Shown here piece by piece: positions 1 to 4,120 of a stretch of 5,201 nt of DNA (position 1 is its first letter; each line of letters starts with the position of its first letter). The notes beneath the pieces are model-generated. The model made no database searches. It was not told the origin of the DNA and saw only the letters and a program-made list of their open reading frames with translations. The position numbers and the translations under genes were made by a program. Origin of the DNA: Oscillospiraceae bacterium (lineage in GTDB: Bacteria > Bacillota > Clostridia > Oscillospirales > Oscillospiraceae); contig JAJQHT010000097.1 of the NCBI GenBank assembly GCA_021199595.1, positions 225-5,425 on the forward strand, written 5' to 3'.

Positions 1-390
1 GGCGTAAAACGCCGTGCAGTCCCGGCGGCATATGACGTCATAGTCAAGATACAGCAGCCTGTCCGGCAGCTCCGGCACCAGGTCGGCATACAGCCGGAGC
101 ATACACCCTGCCGTGAAGCGGGTGCTGAGGTTCGCCTCCGGCGTGTCAGCGACGAAGAGGTCTGTTATATCCAGCTTTTTCACAAAGCTGTCCCGATTTT
201 CCGCCTTGACCTGCATATCCAAAAAGGCAATGGCCTGGTCAGTCATGGGAAGATAGGTCTTCTCCCCCTCCTGATAGTACATGGTCAGGACATAGATGTG
301 CAGCGCCTCCTGCACTGTCCTGCGAAGGGAAAGGACGGACAGCAGCAGCCCTTCCTGTATATTTTTATCTCCGCAGTAGAGAATGTTCAT
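1..390 (-). CDS. Family 8 glycosyltransferase (GT8, LgtC/GspA-like), 3' end outside the window
   Basis: The visible 130 residues are the N-terminal half of a GT8 retaining glycosyltransferase, an enzyme that moves a sugar from a nucleotide-sugar donor to a saccharide or protein acceptor, usually in cell-surface or glycogen-like polymer synthesis. The start MNILYCGDKN followed by a hydrophobic strand is the typical nucleotide-binding opening. Residues 110-119 (DRLLYLDYDV) carry the family DxD motif, D116 and D118, that holds the metal and the sugar nucleotide. There is no signal peptide, so the protein is cytoplasmic. I chose the ATG at 390-388 because GAGAGGAG lies 7-8 bases upstream. The frame stays open to another ATG at 480-478, but that one has no ribosome site. 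Donor and acceptor cannot be told. It lies downstream of the yolD terminator and is probably a separate unit. The family call is secure; the exact role is unknown. Confidence 0.85.
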   Translation of the reverse strand, partial: MNILYCGDKNIQEGLLLSVLSLRRTVQEALHIYVLTMYYQEGEKTYLPMTDQAIAFLDMQVKAENRDSFVKKLDITDLFVADTPEANLSTRFTAGCMLRLYADLVPELPDRLLYLDYDVICRRDCTAFYA

Positions 391-407
391 GAAAATGCTC
401 CTCTCGC

Positions 408-432
408 GCCGGAGTTTCGCGGATTCTCCGGC
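408..432 (-). other. Hairpin in the leader of the glycosyltransferase gene
   Basis: On the minus strand GCCGGAG (432-426) and CTCCGGC (414-408) form a perfect 7-bp GC-rich stem around an 11-base loop, ending about 10 bases before the ribosome site of the glycosyltransferase. No T run follows, so it is not a terminator. It could protect the 5' end of the mRNA or affect translation. The structure is seen in sequence; any function is inference. Confidence 0.4.
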
Positions 433-472
433 CTCTCTCCTCCCGATATGTCTTGACAGTGGGTAGTCTTTG

Positions 473-501
473 TTAATCATATTGTAAGCGACTTTTGTCA
501 A
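473..501 (-). promoter_or_regulatory. Probable promoter of the glycosyltransferase gene
   Basis: A perfect -35 hexamer TTGACA sits at 501-496 on the minus strand, about 105 bases before the glycosyltransferase start. The -10 is not clean: TATGAT at 481-476 matches well but leaves only a 14-base spacer, while the 17-base position gives GATTAA (478-473), a poor match. The -35 is convincing and the -10 uncertain. The rest of 391-602 is AT-rich and shows no gene. Confidence 0.4.
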
Positions 502-602
502 CAGAACATCAAGCGCAAAGCCGAAAGAGAAATTTTTTCAAGTCAGAAAAGGACAATAATTTATTCTTTTTTACATTTTTCCACCCACCCGTCAGCGCCA
601 CA

Positions 603-647
603 TGATAAAACAACAGAGAAGCGGTCTCCATTGCAGAGCCGCTCTCT
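603..647 (-). terminator. Rho-independent terminator of the polymerase-yolD operon
   Basis: Read on the minus strand, AGAGA-GCGG-CTC pairs with GAG-CCGC-TCTCT. This gives about 12 base pairs with two single-base bulges and a 7-base loop, followed by TGTTGTTTTATC. It begins 6 bases after the yolD stop codon. The moderately T-rich tail makes it a plausible, not perfect, intrinsic terminator. It also separates the operon from the glycosyltransferase gene downstream on the same strand. Confidence 0.7.
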
Positions 648-652
648 GTCGT

Positions 653-1087
653 TCAGGCATAGGAATCATCTAAGCTGCGGAACATTGCTCCGCTGACGTC
701 TACAATTTCATCAATCGGAATGTCCGCACCGTCTTTCAGCACGACAAGCCTTTGAAACACGTCTATCCTCTTCACCCTGCTGGTAACAGTGCGGTAAGCG
801 CCGCCCTCTTTGCGCGCATCGGGAACGAAGTAGGTGAGCTTCACCACGGGAGTCTCCGCCAGGTTTTCCTGGAGCAGACTTAGCCGCTCCGACAAACGCT
901 GCTTCATCTCATCATCCAGCTCTATTCTCTGGTCAGTCAGCCGCGCAGTCTCTTTCACCGCGGCGTCGTAGCCGGTGAGCGCCGCGAAAGGTGAAAACTG
1001 CGCCGCCCGGTCGAGCATCGCCATATGCGGACGATTTTCCGAAACGTGATGAGGCAAGCCGATAATATCGCTGTACTCTTTTTTCAC
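653..1087 (-). CDS. YolD-like protein, partner of the Y-family polymerase
   Basis: This 144-residue protein belongs to the YolD-like family. The signature is at residues 21-41: HMAMLDRAAQF then PFAALTGYD, the conserved block that opens clostridial members. The C-terminal half (about 81-138) is predicted strands with a repeating basic/hydrophobic pattern. Family members sit beside UmuC/UvrX-type polymerases in Firmicutes and phages, and have been proposed to do the job of UmuD; that role is a family-level prediction, not proven here. The start is GTG (1087-1085). It overlaps the polymerase stop codon as GTGA, with the ribosome site GGAGGA (1101-1096) 8 bases upstream inside the polymerase gene. 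The two are therefore very likely translationally coupled and made in a fixed ratio. There are no catalytic Ser/Lys residues in a recognisable UmuD peptidase arrangement. The protein is cytoplasmic. Confidence 0.85.
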   Translation of the reverse strand: MKKEYSDIIGLPHHVSENRPHMAMLDRAAQFSPFAALTGYDAAVKETARLTDQRIELDDEMKQRLSERLSLLQENLAETPVVKLTYFVPDARKEGGAYRTVTSRVKRIDVFQRLVVLKDGADIPIDEIVDVSGAMFRSLDDSYA

Positions 1088-2601
1088 GCCTTATGTCCTC
1101 CGATTTGTGCGTTGCGTGCTTTGCCGGTGGCCCCTTCTTCCAGATTCATGCCTTTCAGCAGAGCGTCCTTCCCGTATTTTTCCCAAATGGAAAGAACCGC
1201 TTTCTGGCGACGCTTTTCCTTTTCCATCGTTTTCTGTTCCTCTTTTCGCTTCCGCTCCAGGGCGGCATAGTCTGTGAACAGGTCAAGCTGCTCTGGTTCC
1301 GCAGGTTTGACCAAACCCTCTTCAACGACGTGATTTGCGACCACATACATCCTGCGCACCAGCAGATTTGGTTCAACAATGCGGTCAAACAAGTCCATAA
1401 CGGCGTTGGTAATCAGCCTTGTAGAGGATGTCTGACATCCCAGATTTGCGGATCCATGGGCCGGCTTTGGGATTTTTCTGCCGTAGTGGTCGGTGGTGAC
1501 CTCGCCTTTATATGTCTTTTGCCGCCGGAGGTCGGTCAGATTTTCAACGTCATATCCTATGGTCAGCACAATTTGATCGGTCTCCAATCCCTTGTCCACC
1601 AAATCCATGGAGAGCGCATCGGCCATTTCCCGGACGACCAGCTTGGCCTTTTCAAATTCGTATGGCGATTGCAGCACCTGACCGGAGCTAATGCTGTTGT
1701 TTTCCGGTCTGTATGCTTTGATGTCTGCAATGCGGCAAGGCTCCCAGCCCCAGGCATGGTCAATCAGCAGCTCAGCGTTAACGCCAAACTCCTTGTAAAG
1801 CCGGCTCTCGCCGCAGTCGCTGAGACTATATCTTGCAATATCGCCCATGGTATAAAGCCCCAGCTTCGCAAGTCTCTTGGCATAGCCGCGCCCCACGCGC
1901 CAGAAATCAGTGATGGGCTGATGCGCCCACAGCCTTTGCCGATAGCTAATTTCGTCCAGCTCCGCAATGCGCACGCCGTCTTTGTCGGCAGGAATATGCT
2001 TCGCGTCAATATCCATGGCAATCTTGCAGAGGTAGAGGTTTGTTCCTATTCCGGCTGTGGCCGTGATGCCGGTTTGCTTTAAAACGGCCTGTATCATCTT
2101 CATAGCCAGCGCATGAGGCGTGAGCTGATAGGTTCGCAAATAATCGGTAACATCCATGAACACTTCGTCGATGCTGTAAACATGAATGTCCTCCGGGGCA
2201 ATGAAGCGAAGATATATCTGATAAATTTCCGTGCTGAACTGTATATAACGTGCCATCTGCGGCATGGCCACTATGTAGTCCAGCGCCAGCGACGGGTCAG
2301 CGGTGAGTTCACGGATGTCACAGGAGGAGCCGGTCAGCACCCCGCCCGGCGCGCGCCGCCGTCGCTCCCCGTTGACGTCTCTCACCCGCTGGACAACCTC
2401 AAACAGTCTGGCACGGCCGGAGATACCATAGGTTTTCAGCGCCGGCGACACCGCAAGGCATATTGTTTTTTCCGTGCGGCTCTTGTCCGCCACCACCAGG
2501 TTGGTGGTCAGCGGGTCAAGCCCGCGTTCCATGCACTCCACCGAGGCATAGAACGATTTCAGGTCGATGGCAATATAGGTGCGGTTCGTCAAGCGGTTCA
2601 C
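1084..2601 (-). CDS. Y-family translesion DNA polymerase, UmuC/UvrX-like
   Basis: A 505-residue error-prone polymerase that copies past damaged template bases. The palm catalytic residues are visible: D13 in AIDLKSFYASVE, and D145-E146 in VYSIDEVFMDV. Y18 is at the steric-gate position that excludes ribonucleotides. AGIGTNLYLCK (183-193) is the second conserved palm/fingers motif, TDFWRVGRGYAKRLAKLGL (231-249) is the thumb helix-hairpin-helix, and 300-425 is the little-finger domain. QLDLF (438-442) matches the beta-clamp binding consensus. A charged helix (447-468) and the tail LLKGMNLEEGATGKARNAQI (481-500), ending GGHKA, follow, as usual in Firmicute UmuC/UvrX proteins. Length is full and no key residue is missing. 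The bound given uses GTG (2601-2599), but the purine tract AGAGAGAGG lies too close to it; TTG at 2592-2590 is better spaced and may be the true start. It is first gene of an operon with yolD and divergent from the XRE/ImmA pair, which suggests damage-induced expression. Confidence 0.93.
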   Translation of the reverse strand: MNRLTNRTYIAIDLKSFYASVECMERGLDPLTTNLVVADKSRTEKTICLAVSPALKTYGISGRARLFEVVQRVRDVNGERRRRAPGGVLTGSSCDIRELTADPSLALDYIVAMPQMARYIQFSTEIYQIYLRFIAPEDIHVYSIDEVFMDVTDYLRTYQLTPHALAMKMIQAVLKQTGITATAGIGTNLYLCKIAMDIDAKHIPADKDGVRIAELDEISYRQRLWAHQPITDFWRVGRGYAKRLAKLGLYTMGDIARYSLSDCGESRLYKEFGVNAELLIDHAWGWEPCRIADIKAYRPENNSISSGQVLQSPYEFEKAKLVVREMADALSMDLVDKGLETDQIVLTIGYDVENLTDLRRQKTYKGEVTTDHYGRKIPKPAHGSANLGCQTSSTRLITNAVMDLFDRIVEPNLLVRRMYVVANHVVEEGLVKPAEPEQLDLFTDYAALERKRKEEQKTMEKEKRRQKAVLSIWEKYGKDALLKGMNLEEGATGKARNAQIGGHKA

Positions 2602-2671
2602 CTCTCTCTATAATAAATTACGGCCATGCCATTCCGCACTCTGTCAGCAGCACGAGGTTCGTCCGGTTCAC
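2583..2671. repeat. Imperfect direct repeat GGTTCGTC/CGGTTCAC
   Basis: GGTTCGTC-aag-CGGTTCAC at 2583-2600, spanning the polymerase start codon, recurs as GGTTCGTC-CGGTTCAC at 2656-2671 in the leader. All 16 bases are identical apart from the 3-base insert. A further GTTCAC lies at 2675-2680. It may be a small duplication of the start region or a set of protein-binding half-sites. The repeat is seen; the role is unknown. Confidence 0.45.
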
Positions 2672-2708
2672 GCTGTTCACCCTAGCGCTTATCCAATGAC
2701 GAACAAAA

Positions 2709-2718
2709 TTTCATGAAA
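2709..2718. promoter_or_regulatory. Candidate operator, palindrome TTTCATGAAA
   Basis: A perfect 10-bp palindrome 3 bases upstream of the -35 hexamer of the repressor promoter. Its TTCATGAA core is repeated exactly at 2820-2827, inside the larger palindrome next to the polymerase -35. The centres are 110 bp apart. Two copies of the same core, each touching one of the two promoters, make a repressor site plausible; XRE proteins bind such inverted repeats as dimers. Confidence 0.45.
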
Positions 2719-2721
2719 CTG

Positions 2722-2750
2722 TTGACGCGAACAGATTTATATGATAATAT
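2722..2750 (+). promoter_or_regulatory. Promoter of the XRE repressor gene, extended -10
   Basis: TTGACG (2722-2727), a 17-base spacer, and TAATAT (2745-2750) preceded by TGA, which fits the TGN extended -10 element. Transcription would start near 2757 and leave a leader of about 100 bases before the XRE start at 2861. That leader runs through the opposing polymerase promoter and its operator. No better plus-strand promoter is visible between here and the gene. Confidence 0.65.
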
Positions 2751-2784
2751 ACAAACACGAACATAATTTCGCTTCAACAGGGCT

Positions 2785-2813
2785 ATTATAACAAGAGATA
2801 CCGCATATGTCAA
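2785..2813 (-). promoter_or_regulatory. Consensus promoter of the polymerase-yolD operon
   Basis: Read on the minus strand it is TTGACA (2813-2808), exactly 17 bases, and TATAAT (2790-2785): a full sigma-A consensus. Transcription would start near 2778, giving a leader of about 177 bases. A promoter this strong ahead of a mutagenic polymerase implies tight repression. The 24-bp palindrome overlaps its -35, which is where a repressor would act. Confidence 0.85.
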
Positions 2814-2835
2814 CACTTATTCATGAACAAGTGTT
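2812..2835. promoter_or_regulatory. 24-bp palindromic operator at the polymerase -35
   Basis: AACACTT (2812-2818) and AAGTGTT (2829-2835) flank the palindrome TTCATGAA (2820-2827). Eleven of twelve symmetric positions pair; only 2819/2828 fail. It overlaps the first bases of the -35 hexamer of the polymerase promoter and lies in the leader of the repressor gene, so a dimeric repressor bound here could shut off the polymerase and act as a roadblock in its own gene. The XRE protein encoded just downstream is the natural candidate, by position. Confidence 0.6.
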
Positions 2836-2836
2836 C
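2825..2836. promoter_or_regulatory. Candidate LexA/DinR (SOS) box, GAAC-N4-GTTC
   Basis: GAACAAGTGTTC with the following G matches the Bacillus DinR consensus CGAACRNRYGTTYC in 12 of 14 positions, all inner ones. It overlaps the right half of the 24-bp palindrome and is 11 bases upstream of the polymerase -35. A LexA site ahead of a Y-family polymerase is expected biology, but the overlap means the same bases may only be part of the other operator. Confidence 0.5.
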
Positions 2837-2860
2837 GTATTTCCAGAAGGAAGGATTCTT

Positions 2861-3277
2861 ATGTCGTTCAAAGACAGACTGAAAGAAAAAAGAACAGAGG
2901 CGCATATGACGCAGGCGGAGCTTGCGGCCAGGGCCGGCGTTACTCCCCGTACCATCCAGAATTATGAGCTTGGTACGCGAAAGCCTGCCAACATGGAGAT
3001 TGCCCAAAGGCTTGCGGAATCACTTCACACAACAACCGAGTATCTGCTGGGCAGCGCGGGAACCTATGTTGTCGAAGCCCACGAAAAGGGCGGCGCACGC
3101 GCGGCGCGGGATATAGATGAGCTTGTAGGCGAGGTCACAGGGATGTTCACCGGCGGCGAGCTGAGCGAAGACGCGCTGGACGGGGCAATGAAGGCTCTAA
3201 ACGATGCCTATTGGATTGCCAAGGAAAATAACAAACGATATGCTCCAAAGAAGACGCAAAGGACTGCCGCAAAGTAA
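2861..3277 (+). CDS. XRE-family repressor (ImmR-like), partner of ImmA
   Basis: A 138-residue DNA-binding regulator. Residues 5-64 form a Cro/CI-type five-helix domain; the helix-turn-helix is TQAELAARAGVTPRTIQNYE (17-36), and LGTRKPA plus YLLG close the fold. The C-terminal part (84-125) is predicted helical, containing RDIDELVGEVTGMF and AMKALNDAYWIAKENNK, probably for dimerisation and peptidase contact, with a basic tail. I chose ATG 2861 because AGAAGGAAGG ends 6 bases before it and the domain begins at once. The in-frame ATG at 2807 has no good ribosome site and lies inside the opposing promoter. It is followed after 52 bases by an ImmA-type peptidase gene, as in ICEBs1 where ImmA cleaves the repressor ImmR. 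By analogy this repressor controls its own promoter and the divergent polymerase operon, and is inactivated by cleavage. Specific targets are inferred. Confidence 0.85.
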   Translation: MSFKDRLKEKRTEAHMTQAELAARAGVTPRTIQNYELGTRKPANMEIAQRLAESLHTTTEYLLGSAGTYVVEAHEKGGARAARDIDELVGEVTGMFTGGELSEDALDGAMKALNDAYWIAKENNKRYAPKKTQRTAAK

Positions 3278-3329
3278 CCGGCGTTTGTCATACAGGAACA
3301 GAATTATACGTTAGAGCAAATCGAGGTGT

Positions 3330-3842
3330 ATGATGAACGCTGAACAATTATCACAGGTCGGGAACCGGCTGGTGAAGCGCTGCGGTACAAGAGACCCTTT
3401 TGAAATTTCCGCGCAGATTGGCATTAACATCATGTTCTGCGAGGATTTTGGGACTTTGAAGGGGATGTACCGGGTCATTAAACGCAACCGTTTTATCTTT
3501 CTGAACAAGGATTTAGACGAGGATATGCTTCGCATTGTCTGCGCCCACGAGCTTGGTCACGACCAGCTGCACCGGCAAATGGCAAAGACCCACCCTATCC
3601 AGGAGTTCGTGCTCTATGACATGAAATCGGAGCCGGAGTATGAAGCAAACATTGTCGCGGCTGAGATCTTGATGGACAACGAGGAAGTGCTGAGCTATAT
3701 CTTCGATTATGGATATACGGCGGAGCAAATCGCAAGGGCAATGTCCACTGACGTCAACCTGGTAGCATTAAAGGTGGCACATTTGGCAACGCTTGGGTAT
3801 CCCCTTCGTCCGCTGGAGCATAAAAGCGATTTTTTGAAATAA
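3330..3842 (+). CDS. ImmA/IrrE-family zinc metallopeptidase
   Basis: A 170-residue protein with the zinc peptidase motif HELGH at 73-77 (H73 and H77 ligands, E74 catalytic), preceded by the hydrophobic MLRIVCA. The family's third-ligand region follows at 103-115 as EYEANIVAAEILM; E105 is the likely ligand. The C-terminal section (128-158) is a small helical segment, YTAEQIARAMSTDVNLVALK, usual in the family. No membrane segment is seen, so it is cytoplasmic. Relatives (ImmA of ICEBs1, IrrE/PprI of Deinococcus) cut an XRE-type repressor when DNA is damaged; the neighbouring XRE gene is the probable substrate. ATG 3330 is the outer start; the second ATG at 3333 is better spaced from GAGG (3323-3326). 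It is likely cotranscribed with the XRE gene. No clear terminator follows it before the pheA promoter. Confidence 0.88.
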   Translation: MMNAEQLSQVGNRLVKRCGTRDPFEISAQIGINIMFCEDFGTLKGMYRVIKRNRFIFLNKDLDEDMLRIVCAHELGHDQLHRQMAKTHPIQEFVLYDMKSEPEYEANIVAAEILMDNEEVLSYIFDYGYTAEQIARAMSTDVNLVALKVAHLATLGYPLRPLEHKSDFLK

Positions 3843-3886
3843 AGTAATAAGCCAAAGTCTTTTCCTCCATTTTCGGAAAATTCCCG

Positions 3887-3915
3887 TTGACAGGGGCCGA
3901 AAAAGGCGGTATGAT
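3887..3915 (+). promoter_or_regulatory. Promoter of the pheL-pheA unit
   Basis: TTGACA (3887-3892), a 17-base spacer, TATGAT (3910-3915): 11 of 12 consensus bases at optimal spacing. Transcription would begin near 3922, about 26 bases before the leader peptide start, giving a terminated leader RNA of about 157 bases. The short stretch 3843-3886 before it holds a weak TTTTCC/GGAAAA hairpin and nothing else recognisable. Confidence 0.85.
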
Positions 3916-3947
3916 AGACCTACTCTTAATAAGGAGCGTTATTGATA

Positions 3948-4004
3948 ATGTCCTTCACCTTTGCCGCGGAATTTACTTTCTTTTACTTTTGCAAGAAAAA
4001 GTAA
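3948..4004 (+). CDS. pheL: Phenylalanine-rich leader peptide of the pheA attenuator
   Basis: An 18-residue open frame, MSFTFAAEFTFFYFCKKK, with six Phe codons at positions 3, 5, 9, 11, 12 and 14; four of them fall within six codons. AAGGAG (3931-3936) lies 11 bases upstream; a TTG in the same frame at 3942 is closer. Its job is to sense charged tRNA-Phe: a ribosome stalled on codons 9-14 (3972-3989) would cover the first helix of the leader RNA. E. coli PheL is a 15-residue peptide with seven Phe, so length and composition match well. Four of the six codons are TTT, whereas the visible pheA uses TTC 13 times and TTT 3 times. The peptide itself probably has no further function. The symbol is by analogy with E. 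coli, not by sequence descent. Confidence 0.85.
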   Translation: MSFTFAAEFTFFYFCKKK

Positions 4005-4025
4005 AAGTGATTTCCCCTGCGGCAA
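3961..4025 (+). promoter_or_regulatory. Leader helix 1:2 (anti-antiterminator) of the pheA attenuator
   Basis: TTGCCGC-GGAA (3961-3971) pairs with TTCC-(CCT)-GCGGCAA (4012-4025), 11 base pairs with a 3-base bulge. Inside it CTTTTACTTTT (3980-3990) pairs perfectly with AAAAGTAAAAG (3997-4007), 11 base pairs around a 6-base loop. The 5' strands are the Phe-codon region of the leader peptide. When translation runs to the stop at 4002-4004 or has ended, this helix can hold strand 2 and leave the terminator free to form. Confidence 0.65.
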
Positions 4026-4052
4026 GCTGAAAAGTCAACCCAAGCTGTGCAG
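4017..4052 (+). promoter_or_regulatory. Leader helix 2:3 (antiterminator) of the pheA attenuator
   Basis: CTGCGGCAAGCT (4017-4028) can pair with AGCTGTGCAG (4043-4052), giving 10 pairs including one G-U, with bulges at G4022 and A4024 and a 14-base loop. It uses bases 4017-4025 of helix 1:2 and bases 4043-4052 of the terminator, so the three structures exclude one another as attenuation requires. It is weaker than the terminator, which is usual since it forms first. Found by hand; not energy-calculated. Confidence 0.55.
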
Positions 4053-4078
4053 TGAAGAAATCACTGCACAGCTTTTTT
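4042..4078 (+). terminator. Attenuator terminator (helix 3:4) before pheA
   Basis: AAGCTGTGCAGTGA (4042-4055) pairs perfectly with TCACTGCACAGCTT (4061-4074), 14 base pairs around the loop AGAAA, followed by T's to 4078. It is a textbook intrinsic terminator placed 42 bases before the pheA start, downstream of a promoter and a Phe-rich leader. It cannot end the ImmA transcript sensibly, since the pheA promoter lies between them; a role in conditional termination ahead of pheA fits best. Confidence 0.92.
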
Positions 4079-4120
4079 GTATGTCTAATCAAATTTTTTG
4101 TTTTAAGAAAGGGAACCAAC

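Larger units (their letters stand above)
2699..2770. repeat. Direct repeats ACGAACAWAATTTC around the repressor promoter
   Basis: ACGAACAAAATTTC (2699-2712) and ACGAACATAATTTC (2757-2770) are identical in 13 of 14 bases and lie 58 bases apart. A third CGAACA at 2728-2733 sits between them. The copies flank the XRE promoter: one upstream of its -35, one at its expected transcription start. This suggests binding sites, perhaps half-sites of the LexA type. It is inference from position and repetition only. Confidence 0.45.

Noticed and set aside
453..481. Plus-strand TTGACA at 453-458 as a promoter antisense to yolD
   Set aside because: At 17 bases the -10 would be ATCATA, a poor match, and no plus-strand gene follows before the control region.
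1093..2082. A 329-codon open frame on the plus strand across the polymerase gene
   Set aside because: It is antisense to a polymerase with all catalytic motifs, has no plausible ribosome site or recognisable domain, and is a codon-bias shadow.
2113..2613. A 166-codon open frame on the plus strand over the polymerase start region
   Set aside because: Antisense shadow of the polymerase N-terminus; its translation resembles no family and it runs into the control region.
2807..2860. Upstream in-frame ATG giving the XRE protein 18 more residues
   Set aside because: The ATG lies inside the opposing promoter, has no good ribosome site, and the XRE fold begins exactly at ATG 2861 with a strong AGAAGGAAGG.
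3860..3880. TTTTCC/GGAAAA hairpin as terminator of the ImmA gene
   Set aside because: Only 6 base pairs with a 9-base loop and no T run after it; too weak to call.
3922..4120. T-box riboswitch before pheA
   Set aside because: No T-box sequence, no specifier-stem layout, and the leader is too short; the Phe-rich frame and three competing helices explain it better.
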